Shown: positions 25,124 through 37,800 of the stretch, piece by piece
Layout: each line of letters starts with the position of its first letter
Position numbering within the stretch: position 1 is the first letter of the stretch
Source: Glandiceps talaboti
Lineage: Eukaryota; Hemichordata; Enteropneusta; Spengelidae
Assembly: GCF_964340395.1 (NCBI RefSeq)
Contig: NC_135559.1
Location: 16,260,031-16,324,030 of the forward strand
Length of the DNA stretch: 64,000 nt
Direction of reading: 5' to 3'
Notes under the pieces: model-generated
Told to the model about the DNA's origin: nothing
What the model saw: the letters and a program-made list of their open reading frames with translations, nothing else
Database searches by the model: none
Position numbers and translations under genes: made by a program

Positions 25124-26051
25124 TGGCTTTAGGAAATTTCACTCATGCTAAACATCCTTAAATAATATAATTCACAATAGTCCTTTAATAGGTGTCCTAT
25201 TTGTTGAAAGGCATTTGACCTTTCTCTTCAAAAATTGAAACTTTATATCTGTTCTGAGACAACAATATTGTTCTTGAAATCTTATTTTAGAGACACATTT
25301 CATACTGTATACTTTAATAGAATGTCCAGTATATGTGGATGTATAAAAGAGGTCCATTTTAGGTCCCCTGTATTTTTACTGACATCAACGACCTTCCTCT
25401 GGTTTCAGAGAATACCAATGAGTACATGTAATGCTGATGATACAAAAGTACCTGGTAATAAGACCTGACACACAAATTATTGAGACAAAACCTAACCATG
25501 ATATAAATTCAATATATGACTCATTGGTGTAAACAAAAATATACCCATGTATCCTCAAAAGACAAAAGTTATGCTAATAGAAACCTCACAGCGAAAGTCA
25601 AGACAAAACAAATTTATTAAAATTTATCTGAAGACATATTAGCTCTGTGACCACGTGCACTAAAGTATCTTTTTAAAATTTTACATTTTAAACGTATAAA
25701 ACAGTTTTTAGCCTTTAAATCCAGAATGACTTTTTTCAGTTGTTTTATCTTCAAGTTAGTGCACTTTGATTATTGTTAGGATTAGGATTATCTATAATTG
25801 ATATCACAATACTACAATAGCTCGAGAGTTAAAGTCAGCGTAATTAATGTCACTAGCTAGGATACTTCTAATAAATAAAAACGAGTGAAAGTCATGACAT
25901 CTAGACAGTCATGGAGAAAAAAAACATCCATATAATACAGAGGTAGTATGACGTGTTTAAAGTTACTCTAGATTTATAAGCTATACTTGGGAGCTTGGCA
26001 AATATACATGTATGTAAAGCTTGGTGAACACGACATACCAAAAACCAATCA

Positions 26052-26053
<2 letters not shown>

Positions 26054-26091
<38 letters not shown>

Positions 26092-26106
26092 GCACACACA
26101 CACACA
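26054..26106. repeat. (AC)n microsatellite
   Basis: About 26 AC units with a CGCG interruption. Confidence 0.95.
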
Positions 26107-26167
26107 AATCCATCATTTATTTCAAGAAAAATGACTCCAAAACACAGCTAATAACAAATCACTGCAA

Positions 26168-26377
26168 ATGACTTGTAAAGGCACAGACAGTGTCAGTGAC
26201 ACAAATAGTAATGCCACGTTGGAAAAATTGACAATAACCGAGACAAATCAGCTAGCTAGTGAAAATCGAAGTGAATCACTGCAGGATGATAGAAACGACG
26301 ACTCTCTGGCTACACATACTCGAGGTGAGGCTTCGTTAAGAAGTCACAAAGTTGTGACTCGTTTCATTTCCTGGTAA
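26168..26377 (+). CDS. Small Ser/Thr/Asn/Asp-rich ORF, doubtful
   Basis: A 69-codon frame from ATG to TAA with a protein-like, low-hydrophobic composition (TDSVSDTNSN, ENRSESLQDD). A possible donor, CGAG|GTGAGG, occurs inside at about 26325. No family is recognised, there is no clear acceptor because an (AC)n array lies just upstream, and no neighbouring exon fits. Listed because its composition differs from the random frames around it. Confidence 0.12.
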   Translation: MTCKGTDSVSDTNSNATLEKLTITETNQLASENRSESLQDDRNDDSLATHTRGEASLRSHKVVTRFISW

Positions 26378-26796
26378 AAAAAATTATGGTCATAAAAGAG
26401 TTGACTTTATTTTGTAAGGGTGAACATAAATATTTTGGACACCAATTTTTCGATTGGAAAAATTGACCCCCACCGAAAATCCTTCTCCCCCTCCCTGGAA
26501 GTAAAACGTGTACACCCACTAAAGTCCAACAACCTATATATCATGAATTCCTTGACCTTACCCCACCATGGCCACAATAGCCATATAACAAAACAACCAC
26601 GTGCCTTACTCAATAGTGTTCTCGGTGCAATTTAGCACAATACAATGAAAAACCACTACATAAATAAAGACTCTTATAATATAACCATTGACCTTCGTTC
26701 GTGTTCAATTAAACAGTTTCCGCCAGACAGAACTATCCATCTAGTCTTTGCCTACTCACATCGCGGTGTTCGTATGAACAATAGAGAGAACTTTAG

Positions 26797-27172
26797 GGCC
26801 TAAACAATTGTTTGGTTCCGGTTACCCGACGCCACCTAGTTTTTCATGCTGGCCCTAAACTATCTATTTTTTACGTGTTCGAGGAAAAATATATGATAGT
26901 CTCACAAGAAATAGTGGATGTGGAAACTGACATCAACTTAAAAAGAAAGTAGAAAGCTGTTCTTTCAATCTGTAATAGCCATACATCTAGATCTGATTTG
27001 AAGAAACCAATAACACAGAGACCATATGGAAAACAACGGAAAACATAATTACCTGAACTATACACTAACATATGAAAAAAATATCAACAAACGTATCAAC
27101 AAAAAGATCTACCTACCCCACCTATTCTTAAATTTGAGCGTAATCGGAACCACAAAATATTTTTTCTAGGCT
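26797..27172 (+). repeat. Dispersed repeat family A, copy 2
   Basis: Full-length relative of 18318-18670, same orientation: TTGTTTGGTTCCGGTTACC, GAAATAGTGGATGTGGAAAC, and the closing CACCTATTCTTAAATTTGAG block. Confidence 0.65.
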
Positions 27173-27739
27173 TAACAAAATAACATGTATTTGGAAACTT
27201 AGTGGAGAACGTCTGGGTTTCGATAGCTAAGGGACGATCGCACAATATCACATAAGCTTCGTTCGTTTCGGGGAGAAGGGGGTCTGGAATCAAAATGATT
27301 GTTGAACTTCATTTTCGCACTTCTAACCAAATTTCGACAACTTTTACGCCTTCAAGTATATCAGTTTCTGTATCTACTACTGAGTCAGCCAGCCAGCCAG
27401 CCAGCTAACCAGACGAAAAGGGGTGCAATTGGACAGTTTTATAGACTAAGTATACATTTTTCATTTACAATTCCTTGTTACATGTACTGTATCGTGTGTA
27501 TATGTAATGCAACGGACGAGTCAAAGGAGGGTGATGAACAAGGCAATTTTCAAGGAGAAAGGCACGAGGTAGATAGTAATCAAACACTTCACTATATTAT
27601 TTAAATTTGTGACAGGGGAACTAGTGTGGTCAAACACATCAAAGGGGAGGGAAGGGGGTCAGGTGTAATTGGTTGTTTGCTTTACAAAAAAGCAAACAAA
27701 TAAGACAACAAAACAACACTCAAGTGTCCTGTTGTATGA

Positions 27740-28400
27740 GAAATTCTTTGAGGCGTTTGAATAATCATGTACTATACTAATTTGTTTTATCCACATTAAT
27801 TGTTAGTTTGTTAACCACTGATTAACTTTGTTAAAATGTAAGCGTATTCATATTGTTATATTTCATGGATTGAAGAAATTGGTATTATCAACAAACAAAT
27901 AAAATTGCAGGCGTCATTAAATTTGTTAATATCGTTAATATAGATAAGGAAGAGAATTTGTCTCAATATAGATCCTTGTGGTACCACACACTTCACTTGT
28001 TTCAGATTCGAATTAACCCAGTTTTAGTTTACGACCTGCTGACGATTTTCAAGATAACTGGAAGCAAAGGAGTGGAACACCTCTAATGCCATAATAAGAA
28101 AGTTTTGGATTATATCGTGGTCGATTGTATCAAATACTTTTTTTCCAGGTCGATAAAAATACCAATGGTGGTGAAACCTTCCTCCATTTTATCTGTTGGA
28201 TTGGCACGAAGGTCAGCAAGGTCAGGTTTTGTACTAAAGTGTTTCCTAAAACCGTATGTATTAGGTACTCAGAAGAATGTTGTACTTATCAAGAAATGAA
28301 ACCAGTCGTTCGTTTACTACATCTACAGGTAATAGCTGGCTACGTAAAAAGCGGCAAACTCACATTCAATCAAAGTGTGCCCTCAACGTTGAGTTCAATG
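27740..28400 (-). pseudogene. Decayed non-LTR retrotransposon reverse transcriptase
   Basis: The minus-strand translation shows RT motifs in order across frame changes: LLPV and FLDKYNIL (about 28345-28270), YGFRKHFSTKPDLADL (about 28255-28205), TTIGIFIDLEK, FDTIDHD (domain A, about 28135), SYLENRQQVV, VPQGSIL (domain B, about 27990), LFLIYINDI, FVDNTNFF (domain C, with the second catalytic Asp replaced by Asn), and NKLTINVDKTN. At least three frameshifts and several stops are present, so it is dead. It belongs broadly to the Jockey/CR1 group and lies about 450 bp upstream of the ATG3 start. Confidence 0.8.
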
Positions 28401-28853
28401 TTTTCTTTCGTCAGTTATTGGAAAAATATACACGAACAACCAAACACTAAAAAAGAAACAGGTTAAGATGCAGAGTGTTTATAATAATCGACAGAAAAGA
28501 AATGTAAGAATAATATATTTTATAATTAGCATAGGTCAGGATGTGAGCGACGTTAAGAAAGACTTTCATAATGACTTGAAAACGGAAAAATAGTTATTCG
28601 CCGTTTTTATCTTGCATTCATTGTACATACGCCCCATTTTCGCTGAAAGGAATTGATCGAATCTGAAACGATGATGTATCTGAATCGAGGGATAATTGAA
28701 CAGTTGTGAGGATTCACTTTAGTCGTGGTTTCCTGGTTCTTGCCTGTCAAGTCTGAAAGAAGCTCTTTCGATTTAGAAGAGTTCGGTCTGAACGACAGGT
28801 TCGACCTGAAAGGCACCGTAAAAGCGGATTTAGAGTTTTTTGATACTGCAGCC

Positions 28854-31800
28854 ATGGCCATGCAGAGTATGATAAACAATCTCAAGGGCACGGCGTTAGG
28901 CGTTGCGGAATTCCTCACTCCCGTTTTAAAGGTACGACTAAGATTGTCACCATGTCATCCCGTATGTCTGATGCAGAATTTATTTTATTTGCGAAGATTG
29001 CTACTGACACCCGTAGGTTTGTACTTCTAAGTTCAAACCCCAAAACGTCTCAGCGTGTCTCTCAAGAACTGCAGATGAAATATGCATGATTGTTATATTG
29101 ACATAAAACATCGAGCATATTTATGCTTGATTATCAAATTTTTAAAGTGGTGACGTCATTTGATGAGTAATGTTCTGCTTCCACTTTCATATATTGTTGG
29201 CACTGTCTTAGCTAGTGCATGATTGAAGGTTAACACATCGTCGTAAACCACTTGTCCTTTTTACGGCAGTGCTTAACAGACGCCCCCGTATCGTTGCGTC
29301 AGCGGAAAAAATGTGATCTGGCTTGCGAAACTCAGATTTACAGTGTTCGTGTAGAAATTAGAAGTTGCTGCATCATTTTGGAAAATGTACCCAGAATTGT
29401 TGAAAATATAGAACTTTCCTAGCTTCTTTTCTCGTCATTTTTCTATGCTATTGCTATTGCTAGTATTCCATCATTACAATCACATTGTGTTTATGTTTCC
29501 TACAGTAGTGTATTGCACTATAGTATAGACTGGGTGGACTTGATTGAATAACCCGGTCGATTCCACTCAGGTCACGACTGGCTTACACCATGGAAGTATA
29601 GCCCACTATACTTCCATGCTTACACCGTCTGCATGCTAGGGATAGTTCACCTGACGAATCCAATCAAGTGTCAGCTGACAGTGCAGTGTTCACTTATTCA
29701 CATATGTCATCTCCCGATAGATGTCATAAAACTTGCACAGCTACTCTAAAATTATATTTCAACCCTTAGCTTCACATGCAAAGATGTTATTTTGCTTTTT
29801 TAAGTACATATAACGGAAATATAAACTTTCAGATTACGTTTATCATCCCCCGCTACCATCGTTTGATCGTCTATAACCGACAAAATCAGTTGGACTATAT
29901 GGAGTATCCAAACAGAATGCGCGCACACCACCCCTGTATCAAACAAGCTTAAAAAAAACTGAATCGATGTACACCGTGATAAACTGGGGGAGTCAGTCAA
30001 GTCCACACACCCTCTGTAAGGTATGCCGTGATGGGGGCACCCTCACACATTGGTCAACACCTCCCATAGGTGTGAGGAGGCTGGTGAGGGTGGAATGGTG
30101 TAACGTATCTTACAGTCTAGTAATTAGTACTACTAATGCAAATCACTATTAGTAGGCCACAGACAAGGAAACCCTTGTATATATACTAGTAGTAATATTT
30201 TACTTATTGATTGTGTGACATGCAAATCATTGACAGGAGAGTCATTAACAGGTGATGTAGCCAAGTGGGGAAAACCATTTTGTCAATGTGTTATTCTGCA
30301 TATGTAGCATATGAGTACAAATTGTACTACACGGCTCAAAATTATCAGTAGTTCCATGCCCACAGACTACCAATTCTTGTCACATGGCTACCATAATTTG
30401 CAGCTGGTAGAACACTTAGGCTACCACTGATTATGTGATGAGGATGGAAGATTTATGGACATGAAAGTATTTTAATGACACAAATATTTCCAATTTCAAT
30501 CAGGAATATGGGACTACAGGTCACAAGGTTACAATAATTGTAAAGTTCTTTGATTAGTCTAGGAAAGTGCTATATAAAACTCACAATAACATATTCACCA
30601 TTTCTGACAAGAAAATGTCTTTTATCTAACACCAAGTTATAATGTACTTGCAATCCCTTCCACAGAGCAGATCATGTCGCCAAATACAGACAAACATTTT
30701 TGTTAGGTCAAAGAGATGAAAACTGGTGTTTTTTTATGAGTCATCGCATAGTAAGAGAAAGGGGAAAATCAAAAATACTGTTTGGTAATAGTGCATCAAA
30801 TTTGTTGAGAAGACTGACTGACACTGCCCTCTAGCCTGGAATCCATACTTGGTTGCCCATCATATAAAAAACCCCACATGCATTGTATTCAAATCGATCT
30901 GTATTCCAGGCCAGCTAATCAAAACTTCAAACTTCACGAGTGTGTGAAATGTGAGGACGCTCTTTAAAATATACTGAGAGAGTAATTTTGTCATTGTATG
31001 GTATGGTTCATATAGGTTTATGTTACTTGTATATATTTAGTTCTTTGTATGTCTCATTAGCTCAGCTAGAGAGATTTATTTTGTGATACCAGATGTGCCT
31101 CTAGTGTTTGTACAGTACGTTGAATATTCATACTTTGATGAAAATAAAGAAATGCAATACAATATCAAAAAATGTCTTCAATAGGGAACTTGCAATCCAG
31201 ACTGAGCATGCTCAGATGCAAAGGACTATGGGATTGTCTGTGGTTATCGTAATACCTAATCAGGAGCTACTGATAAAATAAACCTCTCACAATTGTCAGG
31301 GTAACAATGAATTGATTATTTGTGGTTGCAAACGATGTATCAACATTGTTTACAATACTAATTGATTAGTGTTTATTATCACATTTCCCATGATGCAACA
31401 TTCAACATGGCGGGTTTGCAAGTTCCCTATTTCAAAGCATGGCTTGATTTATGTATAAGTCTACACTATTTCAAATTTAGCATTGTACGTCGGAAAAATC
31501 ATGACACAAGTCTTGAAATATTTACCCCTGGTATTCCTAGATTTTAGTTACTTCTTTTTCATATAACATTGAATTATTTCTTTCTATTTTTCTTGTAGGA
31601 ATCCAAATTTAAGGAAACTGGAGTAATAACACCAGAAGAGGTGAGAGGATTTCACAGATAGCTTTATGATTACACTTTCAAATTCTCCTAAAAATTGTGT
31701 TATGCTAAGAGTATGGAGGTCAGTATGCCCTTCAAACTTAGTGGTTAAGTATGGACCTAACTTTGATCCTTCTAATCTTGTCTTAAAAACATCCACATTT

Positions 31801-34800
31801 GTCTTATCAATGCTCTTTTACTAATAATCCTCACTACGTACCCATTGTGCACAATTCATAACTTTCAATTTCATTAGGAGGGAACAAGTGACAAACAAAT
31901 TTTAGTATGTTTCAAAAGTTTCAATCACCATAGATAAAGTGACTATATTTCACAGTTCATGAAAATAAATTGGTTGCAGTGAAAAACATTAAAGAGTTCT
32001 TTCATGTAAAGATTGTCATGGTGCTGTATTTCATGCTACCATCACATATAGTGTTTGTGTACAGTTCTATGATGAATGTATCCATGTCTCTTGTGATCTA
32101 GACTGTAAGATACGTCGTGATGTTCTGCCCTCACCGGCCTTGGGTGATGTATGAGGGCGCCCCATCACGGCATACCTTACAGACTACTAGTGATCTTTAA
32201 AAAATGTGAAACGGTGCAGTATCATGTATCCAAAATACAACTTAGCTAGGTTAATATGTCTTATGGAATACAGTATATGGTATTTTTGGTTATTGGAAAG
32301 ACAAAAGATTGTATAGTTTGGCCACTAGGGGTGCTATTCTATAGTAGGTTATGATCTGATGATGTGAGCCAGTGTTGTTCATCACTATGGCATACATTGT
32401 ACTGTGAAAATCATCCTTTCTAATGTCATGACATTTGTGGTTAATTCAAATAGTTCTGTTTCTTTGGTTTTGATTGTTTTTTAGCTGTAGGTACACATGG
32501 AATTTATTTCAGTCATTTTGTTTATAGCTACTTGTTCTACCATCATTTGGCATACATAATGACAAGGTTAACTCCCATTTTCTTCAATCTGAGGTGCTAC
32601 AAAGTGGGTAACAGGAATGTGATGTCTTGTCAAAGAAGTATAATTGTTGCTTGTTGTAAGGTACTCCAAATCATTGAACAGTTCTTATTGGTTTAACTAT
32701 TGGTAAAGATGCTTTTGATATTCAGGGGTGAACAAATCATTTTGTGAACTGGTGGTCCCCGGACCAGTGCCTTAGAAAATCCAATGGTCCTGCTGAAAGA
32801 ATCCGTGGTCCCAGGTCCCGCTAATGTGAAACATTAAATCTTGCCTATGAATCTGTATATTCAGACGACTTTTTAACATAGTTATTAACAGTAAGGTACT
32901 GGTCCAACAGACCAGACAAGGTAAAATTTGTGTGGTCCGCCCCAAAAAAATTGCTAGTCCCGAACCCAGGACTAGTGGATTTGTTCACCCCTGATATTGA
33001 TCATCAGAAACCGCAATCATGTAATTTTACTCCCTTTTTTTCTGTAAATTAATAGTTTGTAGCAGCTGGGGACCATCTTGTTCACCACTGTCCAACCTGG
33101 CAGTGGTCAACTGGTGATGAAAGCAAAACCAAACAATACTTACCCAAAGAAAAACAATTTCTAATTACAAGAAATGGTAAGTATTTTATATTTCTGTCAA
33201 GTGTTCAGTTACAAAATGACCAGTTATTATGGTGAACCAAATCATAATTCCATGGTTGAATTTTAAATGTATTTAAGATGAACAATGGTACATTCTAAAA
33301 GACTAGAGATTCACACTTTTTTTCTAGCCTTTCACTAACCCATCAGAAGTGTATGTTTTGATAATTTTTTTTGATGTATTTCTGTCAAGTTTTCAGTTGT
33401 AAATCAGTCATTTATTCACAGTGTTGTTGATCAACTTTCACTGCCACACTGTATAATTTATAGTTTTGTCAGTTGGCAGACTTTCATTTATCACTCTTTG
33501 ACACACCATGTCTACCCTGATGCAGTAATTGACAGGTGCCATCATGTCACTGTGTTTAGGTCTAATAAATGAAATTGTTTGGTGCTGGTTACCTGACCCC
33601 ACCTAGTTTTTCACTTCGACCCTAAACTTTTTTTTTTACATATTTGAGAAAAAAATAAAATAAAATCGTGAAAATTGTGAAGTCTCGCAAGAAATAGTGG
33701 ATACGGAAACTGACATCAACTTAAAATGACAGTCGATCATAGGATGACAAAGACAACAGTTTATCTACTCAGTAGAGATTTTAATGACACAGGTTTCTCA
33801 CCTTTTAAAGTGGCCATATGGATGAGAATTTGGTATTTATTTTGGATTTTTATTTGATAAAACAGCTTCACTATGTTTTTCTACTTGAAAAAAAAAAGTG
33901 AAATAACATATACCAAGTTCATGTTCGCAACTCAATAAACTGCAAAACATTAAACAATGTGTAAAATGTTTGTTATTGTACATACAATAACAAACTTTTT
34001 ACACTTTTTGCATCTTTTTGCAATGTATTGAGTTATGAACATGGACTTGGTAAATGTTCTTTCACATTATTTTTTCAAGTAGAAAAACATAGTGAAGATG
34101 TTTTATCAAATAAAAATCCAAAATAAATACCAAATTCTCATCCATATGGCCACTTTAAGTTGTTTGATTTTCAAAACAATAAATTTGCTGTTTCTTTATT
34201 ACTTTCTCTCTCAATACCCTCTTTAGTTCCATGTTATAAAAGATGTAAACAGATGGAATACTCAGAAGAGAATGAGGCTATAATTGATGCAGATGATGGT
34301 GATGGCGGATGGGTTGATACACATCATAATGTTGGTAAGTCAGTTGCCATGGTAATGCTGGCTGGATGAATACACAAAAAGTTGATATGTCTGTTACCAT
34401 GGTAATGCTGGATGGATGGATGAATACACAGAAAGTTATTGTTAGTTGCCATGGTAATGCCGGATGGGTGGATACAAAAATAATGGTATGTCAATTGCCA
34501 TTGTAGTCCTGAATAGATGGATACACAAAAAGTGTATTGTATGTCAGTTGCCATGGTAACGATGGATGGATGGGTGAAGCCAGGTGTGAAAGTAATAATG
34601 GATGCATGGATTGATGGACAGTGTGGTATTAAACCCCCCCCCCCCCAACTTTGTAGAAGTCAGTTGTCATGGTAACCAAAAAAGTAAATCCGTTCAGGGA
34701 TACAGCAATGAATTTCATTGGATTTCTTTTCTCTTTCAACACAGACCCCAGTGAAATTAACGCTACTAATATACCTGATGCTATGGCTGATATGTCGTTA

Positions 34801-37800
34801 GGAAGTAAATCAGGTGCATCTGGTGCTACCACGTCAACGCAAAATGATGACGATGATGATGAGGATGATGATGATGATGAAGAAGCAGAAGACATGGAAG
34901 GTAAACTTTGATGAAGCTTTCTCGATTTGTTATTATCAACCGTTGTTTTGTATTGCATCTTTCCCTTTTAGTTTGTTGAGTTATACTGGTTAAGTGGTTG
35001 GAGTGGCGAACCCTGAATCTGAAAATTGTTGGTACATGTATTGCTGCTGCCATTTGTTACTCAATTGTTTAAGTCCTTGGGCAAGATTTGAACCACAATT
35101 GTGCCTCAGTCAACCCAGCTGTATAATTGTGAACCTGGTAGGATAGAGGTTGCAATGTGAATACTTTAATCCTATGTGCTTACAGAGACGGCAATGGTTT
35201 GCATGTTCCAGAGGGGTTGAGGAAGTATGAAGGGCCATTGTGCCACTAGAGATCCATGCCAGGGGTAATAATTGTGAAGCGCTTTGAACAGAGAGTGGGA
35301 AAGTGCTATATAAAGTCCCTTGATAAACAATAACAGAACAGAACATAACAACATAACATTACATGACAACATAATGTAACATAATGTAACATAATATAAC
35401 ATTATATAACATTATAATCAGCATAGTTACAACTTGTATCGCTGTTAAAATGATGCAAATTAGAGGGTTTTTCTGCAGTATGTTTTGTAATTTGTTTTTT
35501 CTTCTCCCCTTATTTCAGCATTTGAAGAAAGTGGTATGTTAGAGGCTGAAGATAATGTAAGTATTAGAGATTTAGACTACTGACAGAAGTGAATCTATGG
35601 TTGAGTTTAGGAGTGTGTTGTGCAGTGCTCTTTAGGCCAAATATAACATATTGTGTATTTCTGATAACCCGACCGACACTAGTTTAAGCCTCCAACCCTA
35701 AGCATTTTTTGAAACATTTAAAACAAAAAGATACAAAATTCTTTGTCTTCTTGACCTTCATGCATGTCTGTTTCCTTTCCCCGGTGATGTCTGTATATAT
35801 TTCGTCAAACTATCATAGAAGGGGTATTCTGACCAACATTTTGTTTGTGAAGTTTTTGGGTTGAAACAATATTTTTCAAAAATAAAAACAATTGAAAAGA
35901 TAAATAAAATAAATTCCCAACCTACATATGCTATTTTCTGAGGCCATGCTATCAGAAACACACAAATATATAATTTTTCATCTCAGTGTAATGGCCTCAA
36001 TGATAGATAAAAAAAATATAATCAGGTAAATGCATTGGGAAATTTCAGCGTTTACAGATATTGACACGTTTAAGTTTGTTTAATCTCCCAAGAGAATACG
36101 CTCTGGCTTGAAATTACTAAGCTTGTGCATCACCAATTCCTGTAACAGAGGGGAATTTTGTTAACATTTGTGTCTCTAGGCAACCATTGATCCTACACAA
36201 ATCCAACCTCCAGAGGACGCTGTTCAGGGTGCAGCAGCACAAGACAGTGGAATACTACAAACTAGAACGTATGATTTAAATATTACATATGACAAGTATT
36301 ACCAAACACCAAGGTTATGGCTTTATGGTTATGATGAGGTGAGTGTCAAATGATTTTACTAAAGGGTAAAGAAGCTGAGTATTAATGGAGGGAGGGCAGA
36401 AAATTACTTTCTAGTGAAACTCTCAAAATGTGTTTAAATCTCACAACATATAGCTGTAGAGTACACAGTACAAGATGAAAATGTATCATTTCCAGATTAA
36501 AAACAAAAACAAATCTGTGGCTAATTTACAGTCTTCTCTCTAACTATGATTAAAATCGTGAAACCTGGCACAAAATGTCGTCTGGTTCAACAAAAATCTT
36601 ACTAACATTGCTATATTTTGTCTTTTGGCACAACAAATATCGTACCAACAGAGTGCTACATTTGATCGTATAGTTCAGCAAAAATCACTGGATTTGGATG
36701 ATTTGAGGTGAATTTCCGGACATGTTTGCATTTATGCAGACACCAGAACATATCCTACTAGTATAAAGACATGTAAATAGATACACTGATTATCTGGCCA
36801 TGTTATGTAAAGTTTCATACCTTTTAGTTTGAGGCTGTATAAATGTCGTCCTAAATTTTGTCCAGAACCGGAAACCATTGACAGTACGGCAGATGTATGA
36901 AGACATCAGTCAAGACCATGCCAAGAAAACAGTTACAATAGAAAACCATCCACATCAACCTGTTACCATGGCGTCAGTTCATCCATGCAGGTAAATAACT
37001 TCATTCTGTTACTTTCTGAATATACTAAAAATCTGTATGTTCTGTATATAGTAAATGTATTATGTTCTTTTGGATATACTTTTAATGACCTTTGACCTGA
37101 CCTTTAAACTCTTATGGTAAAAGTGTCAAGTACCATATTCTCTTTGTTGATTCTTCCGATGACCATTAAAAAAGTGTCCTTTTGGGTTGAAATTGAAGAG
37201 TAGTTTGAGAAAACCCAAGTATGTAGCTTACTGTATTTTGTTAAAGTTGATGTTATTTTGTGATAATTTTATGTTTACTGACATATGTTATATGTCAGGA
37301 CAAAGAAAAGATCGTTACTATGGTTGTCAAGGATATTTTGATGCCTGCCTAAGTATTGTAATGGGATGCTCCAATTGCCCACTGAGTAATTTTGTGTATT
37401 AGAGGTCATGTGATCATATTTTGCTAAAAGGTTATTTGGGTATTTGAAATGTATGTGATTATATTGTAGACCAATGGGGTATTTAGGTATCAGATGTCAT
37501 GTGATCATATTCTAGACCAATGGGTATTTAGGTATCAGATGTCACATGATTATATTCTAGACCAATGGATATTTTGGTATCAGATGTCATGTGATTGTAT
37601 TCTAGACCAATTGGTATTTAGGTATCAGATGTCACATGATTATATTCTAGACCAATGGGTATTGAGGTATCAGATGTCATGTGATTATATTCTAGACCAA
37701 TTGGTATTTAGGTATCAGATGTCATGTGATTATATTTTAGACCAATGGTTATTAGGTACCAGAGGTCATGTGATTATGTTTTGGACCAATGGGTATTTAG

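Noticed and set aside
28125-28466. 113-codon plus-strand frame
   Set aside because: Antisense of the reverse transcriptase remnant, whose motifs are all on the minus strand.
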